The notes: a model not told the origin generated them from the sequence alone. 64,000 nucleotides of DNA from Silvibacterium acidisoli (GCA_022870745.1 CP085323.1:2294001-2358000); one strand, 5' to 3'. Counted from the first letter of the stretch, positions 8,187-18,860 are shown. Numbers and translations: made by a program.

Positions 8187-9257
8187 TCAGCTGCGCCAGC
8201 GGAGGGTGACCGGGCCGCTCATGGGGTGGGTTCCGGTGCCGTCGAGCCGCGCCTGCTTGAGGGCGAAGTACCACTTGGCCGGGCGGTCGGCATCGTCGAT
8301 GAGCATAAGCGAGGGGTTGTACTTGAGCCCCTCGGCCTGCTGGATCATCGTGACCTGGTCCTGGCGTACGAAGCGGTTACCGAACCATTTCAGGATCGGT
8401 AGCACGAACGGCATTTTGTAGAAGATATTCCATGCCGCGAAGACGTCGATGCGGCAGGCGTTTGCTGCGGTGGGCGTGACCGTCGTGATGCTCGAAAACC
8501 ACTTAGGCCCGCAGCGGATGGTCTCGTAGCGACGGTTGGGCAGCACGAAGTCGATGGTGGTCACGATCGGCTCGCCGTAGACACCGAGCAGCTTGTACGG
8601 TGCGCTGTTGCCCGAAGGCGCGTGCGCCGACATACGGAAGCCTTCCGGGATCGGCTCGAAATGTTTTTCCTTCTCATGGATGCTGGCCTGTTTGCGCCAC
8701 CACCAGGACTGATGTACGAAGGGTCCGTGTGCGGGATCCATGAGGCCGATGATGCCGTGATCGACGTTACAGGGCAGGTCGGCTGTGAGATGCGCACTGC
8801 GAAAGCGGTCGCTGAACTTGGGCAGCTCCGGCGGGGCGCTGATGTCCTTGCCGGTCTGCCGGCCGGAGCCGGGTGCTGGCACGTAGACCCATGCGTAACC
8901 GTCGCGCTCTTCACAGGGGAAGGCCGAGGCGAAGATCTTTGAGCAATCCAGAGTGTCGTGCGAGGTGAGCGAGGGAATCTGTGTGCACTGGCCGCTGGTG
9001 GGCTCAAAGGCCCAGCCGTGGTATTTGCAGGTCACGTCCTTGCCGTCGAACCATCCGCAGGAGAGCGGAATGCCGCGATGCGGGCAGGCGTCGCGCATTG
9101 CGAAGAGGCGACCATCCTGTTTGCGGCCCAGCACCATCGGAATATCCATGAGCAGCGTGGTCTTCAGGGTCTTGCCCTGCAGGTGCTCGCTCCGCATGGC
9201 GGGATACCAGTCGTTGTACAGGAGCGTTGCGGCAGGCGTCTCTCGAGCGGTCGTCAT
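8187..9257 (-). CDS. Rieske [2Fe-2S] aromatic ring-hydroxylating / O-demethylase-type oxygenase
   Basis: A 356-residue oxygenase alpha subunit. The N-terminal Rieske domain carries CPHRG (about residues 58-62) and CKYHGW (about 77-82), the two Cys-His pairs of the iron-sulfur cluster. The catalytic domain has NVDHGIIGLMDPAHGPFVH, matching the mononuclear iron ligands of the vanillate/pheophorbide oxygenase branch. It would need a separate reductase, which is not in the window. It is the first gene of a pair with mutM, though no functional link is obvious. The substrate is unknown. Confidence 0.85.
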   Translation of the reverse strand: MTTARETPAATLLYNDWYPAMRSEHLQGKTLKTTLLMDIPMVLGRKQDGRLFAMRDACPHRGIPLSCGWFDGKDVTCKYHGWAFEPTSGQCTQIPSLTSHDTLDCSKIFASAFPCEERDGYAWVYVPAPGSGRQTGKDISAPPELPKFSDRFRSAHLTADLPCNVDHGIIGLMDPAHGPFVHQSWWWRKQASIHEKEKHFEPIPEGFRMSAHAPSGNSAPYKLLGVYGEPIVTTIDFVLPNRRYETIRCGPKWFSSITTVTPTAANACRIDVFAAWNIFYKMPFVLPILKWFGNRFVRQDQVTMIQQAEGLKYNPSLMLIDDADRPAKWYFALKQARLDGTGTHPMSGPVTLRWRS

Positions 9258-9307
9258 AGGAGTACAGGTCTACTATATCGTTCAGCGGCGGGCATCGTAA
9301 GGCGCAC

Positions 9308-9313
9308 TATAAT
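9308..9313 (+). promoter_or_regulatory. Consensus -10 element upstream of the glycosyltransferase gene
   Basis: TATAAT, an exact sigma-70-type -10 hexamer, ends 29 bases before the ATG at 9343. A good -35 hexamer at the usual spacing is not evident. It lies in the divergent gap with the Rieske oxygenase gene. Confidence 0.4.
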
Positions 9314-9342
9314 GACCGAATGCCGGGCGAGGAGGGCTTACG

Positions 9343-11046
9343 ATGAACAGTCTGCGCACGGCCAAGCGTTTTGTGTTTCCGCTGCTTGGCCTATGGGTGC
9401 TGCTGTACGCGTCGTTCTCGCTGGTCAAGCCGCCACTGCTTGACGGCACCGATTCGGTACAGGCCGAGGCCGCACGGGAGATGGCCCTGAACGGCAACTG
9501 GCGGCACGCCACTGTGAATGGCATGGCTGCTCCGTGGCTGGGCACTCCGCTGACGTGGATGACGGCAGCGAGCTTCAAGGTCTTTGGAGTGTCGGATCGC
9601 GCGGCGCGATTACCGCAGGCGCTGGTTGTGCTGGGGCTGCTCTGCATCGCCTTCGCACTGGGAACGCGCCTGTTCCTGACGCCCGCAGCAGGCTTTTATG
9701 CCGCGCTCACCCTGGTCTCGTCGTATGGTGTGTTTCTCTTCGGCCATCTGCTGGTGCCGCAGATGCTGGCTACCTTTGCGAATGTGCTCGCGATCTATTT
9801 CTTCTGGCGGACCCATCGCAGACCGGCTGTGTGGAAAGACATTGCCTTTGGCGCTTCGTGCGGTTTGAGCCTGCTGGCCGCCGGCCATGTGACCGCCCTG
9901 CAGCCGTTGATGGTGGCGCTTCTGTTGCAGATACTGATCCGCAAATTCACGCGGACGCTGCCGATTGCAGTTGCCGCGTATCTTGTATTCGAGGTTGCCC
10001 GGCCTCTTTTGTTCGTTCGGGGATTGCATGGTCTTCCGCCATTGCCGGTTGGCCTGCACGAACCGAAGACACCCCTGATCCTGTTCTGGGCTTTTCTTAT
10101 CGTGGCGGTTCTGCCATGGAGCCTCTTCAGCTTTGCCGCGCTGGGCCGTGTGAAGGCTGCAATGGTAGAGCGCGCGAAACTCGATCACCGGTGTGAAGCG
10201 TGGCTACTGCTCGGTATCTGGGCGGCTGTTGCGATTGTCTCTGTAAGCCTCTCGAGCCACCGTGAACCCTGGATTCTGCCCGCGCTTGCACCGCTTGCCT
10301 TGCTGGCTGCGGGCTGGCTCGCAAGCGATGAGGTGAAGCCGAGCAGTACGGGGCAGATGTTCGCGTGGTGCATGCTGGTCGCGGGATTGGCAGGCGCCGC
10401 GATTGCGGTGTATTTCGCAGCACATGTGCCGGCTCCGCCGCCGGGTTCCGATGTGGCCCTGCTGCTTCATCTGCATTCGCTGCGCTCGACGCTGCTCTTC
10501 GGACACCTGAACGATCTGTCTGTCGCCATGATGGGGACCTTTCATGTGCCGCTGCTGATCTTTGCGGCGGCGCTGGCGGCTGGCGTGACCACAAACCTGC
10601 TGTATCGGTCGCGTGGTAAGGCGCGCATGGCAAACTGCTTCCTCGCCGGCATGATGGTCTTTTGCCTGCTGGCCGCTCACCTGGCGCTGCATACATTCTC
10701 TCCGGTGGTGTCGTCGGCAATCATTGCGGAAGCGATCAAGCCGGAGGTCGAAGCCAACGATATTGTCATGGTCAACGGCGCGTATGCCGATGCGTCGGCG
10801 CTGCCTTTCTACCTGGAGCGCCCGGTCATGCTGCTGCGGCCGTCGAATGCTCCGGTGCGGGCCGATGTTCCTGCAATTATCGATGCGGGAACACTTGCAT
10901 CGATGTGGAGCGGAGATCGCAGGGTCTTTCTGTGGAGCTCGCCTGCGCAGCTGCCGAGCCTGCCGGGTGAGGTGTACGTAATCGCGCGTGCCGGCGGGCG
11001 CGAGATCGTCAGCAACCAGCCCAATAACGGTGGCGCTGCGTTTTAA
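9343..11046 (+). CDS. ArnT/PMT-like membrane glycosyltransferase (GT-C fold, family 39/83)
   Basis: A 567-residue multi-pass membrane protein with 11-13 hydrophobic segments. The first periplasmic loop, DGTDSVQAEAAREMALNGNW followed by a P-W-L-G-T-P-L region, matches the ArnT pattern (DE-x-RYAEIAREM...KPPL). There the acidic residue is the catalytic base and the sugar comes from a polyprenyl-phosphate donor. The C-terminal soluble part (about 470-567) is periplasmic. It probably glycosylates a lipid or protein in the envelope; acceptor and sugar are not known. GAGGAGG eight bases upstream supports the start. It runs convergently with the hpnI-like gene. Confidence 0.75.
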   Translation: MNSLRTAKRFVFPLLGLWVLLYASFSLVKPPLLDGTDSVQAEAAREMALNGNWRHATVNGMAAPWLGTPLTWMTAASFKVFGVSDRAARLPQALVVLGLLCIAFALGTRLFLTPAAGFYAALTLVSSYGVFLFGHLLVPQMLATFANVLAIYFFWRTHRRPAVWKDIAFGASCGLSLLAAGHVTALQPLMVALLLQILIRKFTRTLPIAVAAYLVFEVARPLLFVRGLHGLPPLPVGLHEPKTPLILFWAFLIVAVLPWSLFSFAALGRVKAAMVERAKLDHRCEAWLLLGIWAAVAIVSVSLSSHREPWILPALAPLALLAAGWLASDEVKPSSTGQMFAWCMLVAGLAGAAIAVYFAAHVPAPPPGSDVALLLHLHSLRSTLLFGHLNDLSVAMMGTFHVPLLIFAAALAAGVTTNLLYRSRGKARMANCFLAGMMVFCLLAAHLALHTFSPVVSSAIIAEAIKPEVEANDIVMVNGAYADASALPFYLERPVMLLRPSNAPVRADVPAIIDAGTLASMWSGDRRVFLWSSPAQLPSLPGEVYVIARAGGREIVSNQPNNGGAAF

Positions 11047-11057
11047 ATCTGCAGGGG

Positions 11058-12221
11058 CTAGCCCTTCGGGGTGAGCACTCCGTCCTTCAGTGTGAAGACC
11101 TGTCCGCGCCAGGTGACGGTGTTTCCGGCGAAGCTCCATACCCATACACCGAGCGCGGCCAGATCGCGCAGCGGCAACAGCCAGAGGTCGCGCAGGACCT
11201 GTCCGTCGCCGAGCAGGCCCACGCCGATCGCGAGCGCGACGGTCACACGCGCAAGGCAGGCGAAGCTGAGCACGGCGAGGCTTTCGAGGCTGAAGCCGGA
11301 AGCGATGGTATTCAAGATGGCCCAGGGCAGCACGAAGGTGAAGAGCAGGCCGATGTATCCACCCTTGCGCGAATCGCGGATGCTGCGCGCCCAGCGCAGT
11401 TGATGCGAGAAATATCCTGCGAGCGAATAAGCAGGGACAGCGGTTGCGACTACTTCCTTGCTGAGCACGACGCCGTAACCCTGCTGCGCGATGCGATAGC
11501 CGAGCAGGTAATCATCCGCAAGCGTATCGACTAAGGACTCGAAGCCGCCGATGGATGCAAGCGCTTCGCGGCTGACGGCGAGCGTCGAACCGAGACCGAA
11601 GCGAATCTCTTTTTCCATTTTGAGCGCGATGAGCACGCCGGGAAAGAAATCGGTGGTGATGCCGAGGGCTTCCATCTTCGAGCCGATGGTTCCGTGGGTA
11701 GCCCCGCGATAAGGCGCAGTGACCATGCCAACCTGCTTGCCGCGTTGCGGCGTTGCGAAGCCTGCCGTGATGCGTGAGAGGTAGTGCGGCGATACGAGAA
11801 TATCGCTGTCGTTGACGATGAGGTAATCGCCCTTCGCATGAGGAACCAGCTGCGTGAGGTTGCTGACCTTGCCGTTACTGCCGAGGCGTTCGGGTGTCTG
11901 AATGAGCCGGATGTTGTGATCGGGGAATTCGGCCTGCAGGCGATGTACAGCCTCGACCGCGGGGTCATCGGGCGACGCGACGCCGAAGAGCAACTCGTAT
12001 TCGCCGGTATAGTCCTGCCGGCAGTGGCTGGCAAAGGCTTCGTACATTCCGGGGTCGAATCCCTTGAGCGCTTTCAGGATGGTGACGGGCGGAGTGAAAG
12101 ACGCGTCGACTGCCGTGCGCGTGCGTACGAAGGAGCGCGCGCTCCACAGCGCGGCGATGCAGAAGAAGATTCCCGCGAAGGTAAGGATGGTGGTGACGCC
12201 TGCGACGACGATGGCAAACAT
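11058..12221 (-). CDS. hpnI: HpnI-like glycosyltransferase (ceramide-glucosyltransferase/hopanoid family GT21)
   Basis: A 387-residue membrane glycosyltransferase. It has an N-terminal anchor (residues 1-25), then a GT-A domain with LKALKG, NDSD (metal-binding D-x-D), ADDYLLG and QLRWAR. These are the D1, D2, D3 and (Q/R)xxRW signatures of ceramide glucosyltransferases. Two or three C-terminal membrane helices follow. In hopanoid producers HpnI adds N-acetylglucosamine to bacteriohopanetetrol. No other hpn gene is in the window, so a role on another lipid cannot be excluded. It is last in a minus-strand run behind two FtsX-type permeases, 18 bases after the preceding stop. Confidence 0.7.
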   Translation of the reverse strand: MFAIVVAGVTTILTFAGIFFCIAALWSARSFVRTRTAVDASFTPPVTILKALKGFDPGMYEAFASHCRQDYTGEYELLFGVASPDDPAVEAVHRLQAEFPDHNIRLIQTPERLGSNGKVSNLTQLVPHAKGDYLIVNDSDILVSPHYLSRITAGFATPQRGKQVGMVTAPYRGATHGTIGSKMEALGITTDFFPGVLIALKMEKEIRFGLGSTLAVSREALASIGGFESLVDTLADDYLLGYRIAQQGYGVVLSKEVVATAVPAYSLAGYFSHQLRWARSIRDSRKGGYIGLLFTFVLPWAILNTIASGFSLESLAVLSFACLARVTVALAIGVGLLGDGQVLRDLWLLPLRDLAALGVWVWSFAGNTVTWRGQVFTLKDGVLTPKG

Positions 12222-12239
12222 GAAAGAACAGTTTAGCCG

Positions 12240-13496
12240 CTACTCGTAGCGCAGGGCCTCTATCGGGTCGAGCGTTGAGGCTTTCCATGCCGGATAGATC
12301 CCGAAGACGAGGCCGATAGCGAGTGAGACGGAGAATCCAATCGCCGCCCAGAGCGGCGACATGGTTGCAGGCAGCGCCGAAATGATAAGGCGGATAAGAA
12401 GCGTAATGATGCCGCCCAGGAGTATGCCGACGACGCCTCCGATTGCGCAGAGCGTGGTTGCCTCAACGGTGAACTGCACGAGGATATTTTTCTTCGTCGC
12501 GCCGATGGCCTTGCGCACGCCGATCTCGCGGGTTCGTTCCGTGACGGAGACCAGCATGATGTTCATGACGCCGACGCCGCCGACCATCAGGCCCACGCTT
12601 GAGACCGCGACCATGAAGATGGCGAGGCCGCCGGTGAGCTGGTTCCAGAGGCGCGAGATGGAGTCAGGTGCGAAGATCTCGAAGTCGTCGGGCTTCCAGA
12701 CAGGGACCTTGCGATGGCGGCGCAACAGCTCGCGCATCTCGTCTTCCACGAGTGCTCGGTTGCGCGGGTCATCGTACTTCACGCTCAGCCAGTAGTTCTT
12801 TTCTTCCGGATGCAAGCGTCGGAAGGTCTGGAGCGGGAAGGTCGCCATGTTGTCTTCCGGATTGCTGCCGCCTCCGAAGACCTGCTTGCGCTTGTCGAAG
12901 ACTCCGATGACTGTGAAGAGATCGCCTTCGATTTCGACTTCCTTGCCAATGGCGGAATCCTTGCCGAAGAGTTTCTGAGCCGTGTCGTATCCGAGGATGA
13001 CGACGGCAGCGCGGCGTTCATCTTCGTTGTCGGTAAACATGCGGCCTTCGATCAGGTTCAGGTCGTAGATATCGCGCACGGAGGTCGTGTTGCCCTGCAG
13101 CAGAACTCCCTGCGCTTTCTTGCTGCCGTACTTCACGCCGATCACACCCACCTGGAAGTTCACATCCTGGTGTCGCAGCGAAGCGTCTGCTGCGACGACG
13201 TGGGGAAGCGTTTTCATCTCCATCGCGTCTTCAAGCGTCATCTTCTTGCGTGCGAGCATCTCCGCGGTGGGGCGCTGGCCGATGATGGGCATGTGGAAGA
13301 CCCAGAGCACATTAGAACCGAGTGAATCGACCCACTGCTGCACATTGTTGTTCAGGCCGCTGATGATGGAGGAGATGGTGATGACGGTGGTGACGCCGAT
13401 CACGATGCCGAGGATGGTCAGGCCGGAGCGCAGCTTGTTCGCGCGCACGGTCTCGAGCGCCATGCGGACGGATTCGCCTGTGCTTCCGAATTTCAT
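12240..13496 (-). CDS. MacB/FtsX-type ABC transporter permease (second of a tandem pair)
   Basis: A 418-residue permease with the MacB architecture: a membrane helix at about 20-45, a large periplasmic MacB_PCD domain at about 50-255, and three C-terminal helices containing the FtsX motif (VMNIMLVSVTERTREIGVRKAIGA, about residues 305-330). It is related to, but not identical with, the next upstream permease, 10 bases away, and the two could form a heterodimer. The ATP-binding subunit is not beside them in this window. Such transporters usually couple ATP hydrolysis to mechanical work or export across the envelope. Confidence 0.85.
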   Translation of the reverse strand: MKFGSTGESVRMALETVRANKLRSGLTILGIVIGVTTVITISSIISGLNNNVQQWVDSLGSNVLWVFHMPIIGQRPTAEMLARKKMTLEDAMEMKTLPHVVAADASLRHQDVNFQVGVIGVKYGSKKAQGVLLQGNTTSVRDIYDLNLIEGRMFTDNEDERRAAVVILGYDTAQKLFGKDSAIGKEVEIEGDLFTVIGVFDKRKQVFGGGSNPEDNMATFPLQTFRRLHPEEKNYWLSVKYDDPRNRALVEDEMRELLRRHRKVPVWKPDDFEIFAPDSISRLWNQLTGGLAIFMVAVSSVGLMVGGVGVMNIMLVSVTERTREIGVRKAIGATKKNILVQFTVEATTLCAIGGVVGILLGGIITLLIRLIISALPATMSPLWAAIGFSVSLAIGLVFGIYPAWKASTLDPIEALRYE

Positions 13497-13506
13497 GCCT
13501 TAGCTC

Positions 13507-14733
<1,227 letters not shown>

Positions 14734-14834
14734 CGTGGTCGTTTACCAGTACGAACGAGTTTAGCAGCGAGACCTCCTGACAGGAGCGTACGCATCCTGT
14801 CGAGAAGTGGTTCCAGCGGCGAGAACGCAGCTTT

Positions 14835-16319
14835 CTAGTGCTGTGCAGGCGTGCTGGACTGCGCGAGTGCGTAAGCCACCACCGCCATGACCGCTGCGTT
14901 TTCGTCCAGGTGCTTCGGGTCGACCTTATCGAAGGTGTCGGCTGCGGTGTGGTGATAGTTGAAGTAGAAGCGGCTGTCCTGTGTGGGGGTGAAGGCAGGA
15001 ACATTTTTCAGCGAGGAAATATCTTCGCCTGCTTCTTCGGCTGGCGTGAGGGTGCTTGCGCCGATCGGATCGAGCACTTCCGCGACAGGCTTGAGGTAGT
15101 CCGCGAGCTTGGAGCTACCGACGTAAGTTATTCCATCGGGATGATCCGCTCCGAGGTCAGACTCGAGCGCGCCTACGTGGTTAGACATGTCGGCAGCGTG
15201 ATCCTTCGCGTAAGTCTCCGCGCCCTCGCCGCCCTGCTCTTCGTCCATCCAGGCGATGAAACGGATCGTTCGCTTAGGATGGATGCCCAGCTTCTGCATC
15301 AGGTGAATTGTCTGCATTGAGACGACGATGCCAGCGCCGTCATCGATCGCTCCGGTACCCAGGTCCCATGAATCGAGGTGTCCGGAGACAACGACTACCT
15401 GCTCAGGATGCTCCGAGCCTTTCCAGTCGGCTATCACGTTGTAGCTGGTGACCGGCGGCAACGTTTGCGGGGTAAGCGTGAGGCGCATGGTTACCGGCCC
15501 CTGCTTTGCCAGGTTGGCGATCAGGTCGGCATCCTCCGCGGTTACAGCAGCGGCAGGAACTTTGGTATCTCCTTCGGCGTAAACGGTGGCCCCGGTATGA
15601 GGCAGACGATAGTCGGCGTCACCTACGGAACGGACCAGTACGGCTGAAGCTCCGAGTGCCGCTGCAACGGATGGTCCGAGTGCGCGATAAGCCACGGCGT
15701 GCCCATAGGCAGCCAGTCCATTGCCTTGCGCGGCCAGTTGCTTGTCGAATCGCTCATTCAGCAGCAGGATTTTCCCCTTGGCCGCGCCTGCAGGCAAAGC
15801 ATGTGCTTCCGCGAAGGAGTTGGCAACGATTACAGGAGCAGTGAGGCCATCGGCGGGCGTCGCGACACTGCCGCCGAGCGCGGTCAGTACGATTTTCTGC
15901 TTCGTTCCTGCTGCCTGCCCCGGCCATGTCGTCAGAGAAGCCGTCTCTTCGCCCCGAACCCAGTGTGGAACCGTCGTCTTCTCAAGCTGCACCTCGGCTC
16001 CGAGGGCGCGCATTTCTGAAGCGACGTACTCAACGGCAGCCTGTGCCTGTGGTGAGCCGGAGAGGCGCGGGCCGATGTTGTCGGTCAGGTGCCGCAGCTC
16101 GGTGAGAGCGTAATCGTCGCTCATGGCGGCGTCGCGAATCTTCGCCATGTTGGCGAGGTCGGTGTCGCTCCACGCGCCGTTGCCGGCCATGGTGAGGCGG
16201 GCGAGCCTTTGCCGCATGGATGGCTGCTGGGTCTGTGTCTGGGTCTGGTTCTGGGCTGCGAGGGTCAATCCGCAGAGAAACAAGGCTGCAATCGGAACGG
16301 AAAATCTGCTGGTTGCCAT
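14835..16319 (-). CDS. Secreted M28-family zinc metallopeptidase with PA domain
   Basis: A 494-residue protein with a signal peptide (about residues 1-22, ending LTLAAQ). A PA-type insert covers roughly 120-270. The M28 core has the di-zinc ligands: HLDSWD, GAIDDGAG, WMDEEQGGEGA, ALESDLGAD and YHHTAADTFD. This order matches aminopeptidases and the plasma glutamate carboxypeptidase group, which remove N-terminal residues or split dipeptides outside the cell. It is first in a minus-strand run with two ABC permeases and hpnI. Confidence 0.9.
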   Translation of the reverse strand: MATSRFSVPIAALFLCGLTLAAQNQTQTQTQQPSMRQRLARLTMAGNGAWSDTDLANMAKIRDAAMSDDYALTELRHLTDNIGPRLSGSPQAQAAVEYVASEMRALGAEVQLEKTTVPHWVRGEETASLTTWPGQAAGTKQKIVLTALGGSVATPADGLTAPVIVANSFAEAHALPAGAAKGKILLLNERFDKQLAAQGNGLAAYGHAVAYRALGPSVAAALGASAVLVRSVGDADYRLPHTGATVYAEGDTKVPAAAVTAEDADLIANLAKQGPVTMRLTLTPQTLPPVTSYNVIADWKGSEHPEQVVVVSGHLDSWDLGTGAIDDGAGIVVSMQTIHLMQKLGIHPKRTIRFIAWMDEEQGGEGAETYAKDHAADMSNHVGALESDLGADHPDGITYVGSSKLADYLKPVAEVLDPIGASTLTPAEEAGEDISSLKNVPAFTPTQDSRFYFNYHHTAADTFDKVDPKHLDENAAVMAVVAYALAQSSTPAQH

Positions 16320-16394
16320 GGGCGATACCCTACCACGATCAAAGGGCCTGCGAGGCAGGTCTTTGAGGGGATGGGGCAGTTTCGGAAATGAGAA

Positions 16395-16426
16395 GGTCCC
16401 GGCGTTCCGTTCGGAACGCCGGGACC
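16395..16426 (-). terminator. Terminator of rnpB
   Basis: Perfect 15-bp stem, GGTCCCGGCGTTCCG (16395-16409) against CGGAACGCCGGGACC (16412-16426), with a two-base loop, followed on the minus strand by TTCTC. It lies immediately after the 3' end of RNase P RNA. Confidence 0.75.
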
Positions 16427-16433
16427 ACGATTT

Positions 16434-16880
16434 GCAAACAGGCCTGTAAGCCGAATTCTGTCGAGGACGGCCATTCCTCTAGGCGTTGCGTCGCCGCAAC
16501 GCTCCAGCAACCTACCCGGAGGTTTCCGCCGCGCCGGGGCTTGCGTCCCATTGCGTAGCCCACGTTGGCGCACCGGGCCGGCACGCATCAGCAGCCGATT
16601 GGGCCGGGCTGCTGCATTTCCTCCCTATTTGGTCTTGCTCCGTGTGGGGTTTACCCTGCCCCCGACGTTACCGCCGGAGCGGTGCGCTCTTACCGCACCT
16701 TTTCACCCTTACCTGGCGCTCTTGCGAACGCCGGGCGGTATCTTCTCTGTGGCACTGGCCGTATCGCGGCCTTGACGCCGCGACCCCGGACGTTATCCGG
16801 CACACTGCCCTGCGGAGTTCGGACTTTCCTCTCCCGGATCGGCTTGCGCCTCTCCGGCAGCGGCCGCCCAGCCTGCCTGC
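16434..16880 (-). ncRNA. rnpB: RNase P RNA, bacterial class A
   Basis: Read on the minus strand, the molecule has the conserved 5' core GAGGAAAGTCCGAACTCC, the GCCACAGAGAAGATACCGCC region, GGTAAGGGTGAAAAGGTGCG, the segment AAACCCCACACGGAGCAAGA, and the 3' core ACAGAATTCGGCTTAC. The ends pair as helix P1: GCAGGCAGGC at the 5' end (16880-16871) with GCCTGTTTGC at the 3' end (16443-16434). It is the catalytic RNA that removes tRNA 5' leaders. Length is about 447 nt, at the long side for class A, mainly from long stems in the P3 and P12 regions. Confidence 0.95.
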
Positions 16881-16886
16881 TCTTTC

Positions 16887-16892
16887 ATCATA
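16887..16892 (-). promoter_or_regulatory. -10 element of the rnpB promoter
   Basis: TATGAT on the minus strand sits six bases before the mapped P1 helix of rnpB, the right spacing for a transcription start at about 16880. No strong -35 hexamer is seen. Confidence 0.45.
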
Positions 16893-16983
16893 TCCGAGTC
16901 ACTCCATCGAATTTCGGAGACGAAGCAACCTCAAGCACTTCAACGGCATAAAACCCTCTGGACTCTGGATGAGAGGCTGGTCG

Positions 16984-17352
16984 ATGAAACAACTCACGAA
17001 ATGGCTGACTGGCGCGACCCTGCTGTGTACGTTGAGCGCTAACTTTGCCCCGGTTGCATTTGCCCAGTATCGGGATAACAACTTCTATCGAGGCGCTCGC
17101 GATCGGCATGTCTATGACGATCGCTACGATCGTCATCATCACGACCGCGGTGGTATTGGACCGGGTAAAGGCGCCGCAATCGGAGCAGCCGGAGGCGCAG
17201 CACTCGGTGCGATCTTCGGCGGAGGTCTGAAAGGCGCTCTGATCGGCGGGGCCGCTGGCGCCGGCGTTGGCGCAATCGCAGGAAAAGTTCACCAGGACAA
17301 TCGTGATCGCGACTACCGTGACCGGTACGACCGTTACGGTCGCCCCTACTAA
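16984..17352 (+). CDS. Secreted glycine-zipper protein
   Basis: A 122-residue protein with a signal peptide (about residues 1-28, ending PVAFAQ). An Arg/Tyr/Asp/His-rich stretch follows, then a glycine zipper (GKGAAIGAAGGAALGAIFGGG and GGAAGAGVGAIAGK, about residues 62-100) of the type that spans or associates with membranes, and a DRDYRDRYDRYGR tail. The open frame continues far upstream across rnpB antisense, but that part is not coding. The ATG at 16984, with GAGAGG about seven bases upstream, is chosen over the ATG at 16969. The function is unknown; it is likely an envelope protein. Confidence 0.75.
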   Translation: MKQLTKWLTGATLLCTLSANFAPVAFAQYRDNNFYRGARDRHVYDDRYDRHHHDRGGIGPGKGAAIGAAGGAALGAIFGGGLKGALIGGAAGAGVGAIAGKVHQDNRDRDYRDRYDRYGRPY

Positions 17353-17381
17353 ACTACGCGCTTGAAAGCGAGACATTGCAT

Positions 17382-17795
17382 ATGAGGATGAGAAGAGCAT
17401 TCGCAACACTGGCGCTGGCCGGTGCGATCAGTGGGGGATGTGTCTATGCTGCGGCCATTCCACGGCCGGCGCAGAGCACGGCTACCGATTCAGCTTCCCC
17501 CATGCCAACGGATCAGTTGGTAACGAAGACGGTTCATGAAGCATGGGTAGCAAGCGGCCGGAACGAAGACAAGTTCTTCGACATGGTGCAGCAGCTGGCG
17601 AACCTGAGTGCGCAGAACCGCGGCATTACCCTTCCGAACACCCAGGAAGCCGGCGCAAAGTTCGGTGCGTGGATCAAAAAGGAAGCTCGCAAGGATCCGG
17701 ACCAGCTGCTGTATGCCGTGGTGGACCGTGCCGTGCGTTATGTCGGCAAAACCCAGAATGCCGGAACGGCAGGCAGTACGGATTCCAAGCAGTAA
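17382..17795 (+). CDS. Small secreted protein, unknown function
   Basis: A 137-residue protein with an N-terminal hydrophobic signal (FATLALAGAISGGCVYAAA). The cysteine could be a lipobox position, but the GGC context is weak. The mature part is hydrophilic and helical, without a motif I recognise. It follows the glycine-zipper gene by 29 bases on the same strand and is probably co-transcribed. ATGs at 17382 and 17388 are both possible starts. Confidence 0.65.
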   Translation: MRMRRAFATLALAGAISGGCVYAAAIPRPAQSTATDSASPMPTDQLVTKTVHEAWVASGRNEDKFFDMVQQLANLSAQNRGITLPNTQEAGAKFGAWIKKEARKDPDQLLYAVVDRAVRYVGKTQNAGTAGSTDSKQ

Positions 17796-17806
17796 GCTCT
17801 GCCGCG

Positions 17807-18751
17807 TTATCTGTTCGGAAAGGCATAGTAACCGGAGCGGGCGACGATGTGCGCTCCGGTTATATTGCTTTGCAAGCGCAGGCGATGGAACGAGCTGTCT
17901 GCTTTAAAGTTCGTCGGCTTGTAGACCAGGAAATACTGGTCTTTCTGCTCTGCTTCGATCGTCTGCAGGTCTTTCCATATATCTTCGCGGCGGGCGTGGT
18001 TGAAGAGCCGGCCCCCGGTTTGCTGGCTGAGAGACACCAGCGCCTGGTGACCTTCAGAACTATGCCCGCTTTCGAACGCGTAGATGGACACATGCTTCCG
18101 CTGGCACATGTCAACTGCTTCGCTCAGGTAGACGTGGCTTGCATCGTCTTCTCCATCGCTGAAGACCACGATGAAATTTCCTGCCGTCTCTGACTGTGCC
18201 GCCTGGAACTGGTCGCGGCAGGTGATATACAGCGAGTCAAAGATTGCGGTAAGAGGATCGAAGCGGCTTTCGCGCGGTCCGATAGATGCTGCCCCCGTGG
18301 TGATCGACGCCGGTTGGTCTGTCCAGTTTTGCACGGTGAGGGGCTCGGTATCGAACTGCGTAACGAACGCCTTGTCTACACCCTGGGCCAGGATGCGTGA
18401 AGCGTAGAGCTGAACGACGGAGCGGTAAAACCAGACATCTTTCAGTACCGACGCGCTGATGTCGAAGAGAAAGCCGGCTCGTATGGGAAGATCTTCGAGT
18501 GGCTTGAGCAGAACGATATTTTGCTGAAGGCTGTCGTTGTCGAAGAGCTGGAGATCGCGGATCTGAAGCTGGGTCAGCGGCCTGTTATCGCGGTCGGCAG
18601 CGTGAAAGCGCAGTGAAATCTCGTCGGACGAGACGCGGATGGTGTAGGGCTGGTCCTGAACCTGTCCACGACCAGCTCTGCATGCGAGTGCGCAGAGGCA
18701 TAGCACCGCAAGGCGCCGCGTAGGCCTCCGATTGCTGCAGGGTAGTCTCAT
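17807..18751 (-). CDS. Secreted VWA-domain protein (VWFA-related acidobacterial type)
   Basis: A 314-residue protein from the ATG at 18751, with a signal (RLAVLCLCALACRAG). An N-terminal beta region (IRVSSDEISLRFHAADRDNRPL) precedes the von Willebrand A domain. The metal site D-x-S-x-S is present (DISAS, D97/S99/S101), and SDGEDD follows in the beta-4 region. The terminal YYAFPN pattern and the order of domains fit the VWFA-related family expanded in Acidobacteria, presumed to bind proteins in the periplasm. A TTG 39 bases upstream is a possible alternative start. Confidence 0.8.
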   Translation of the reverse strand: MRLPCSNRRPTRRLAVLCLCALACRAGRGQVQDQPYTIRVSSDEISLRFHAADRDNRPLTQLQIRDLQLFDNDSLQQNIVLLKPLEDLPIRAGFLFDISASVLKDVWFYRSVVQLYASRILAQGVDKAFVTQFDTEPLTVQNWTDQPASITTGAASIGPRESRFDPLTAIFDSLYITCRDQFQAAQSETAGNFIVVFSDGEDDASHVYLSEAVDMCQRKHVSIYAFESGHSSEGHQALVSLSQQTGGRLFNHARREDIWKDLQTIEAEQKDQYFLVYKPTNFKADSSFHRLRLQSNITGAHIVARSGYYAFPNR

Positions 18752-18860
18752 CAAGTTGTTCCGTCCAATGTTCGACGTGTGCAAGCTCAAAGGAGTATCT
18801 TCGCAGCTTCCTTTTCTGAATTTTTATCGCAGGGAAAAATCGCCGGCCTAGATTGAGCGT

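Noticed and set aside
16486-16968. Upstream extension of the glycine-zipper gene frame across rnpB
   Set aside because: It is antisense to RNase P RNA; the secreted protein has its own ATG with a ribosome site and signal peptide.
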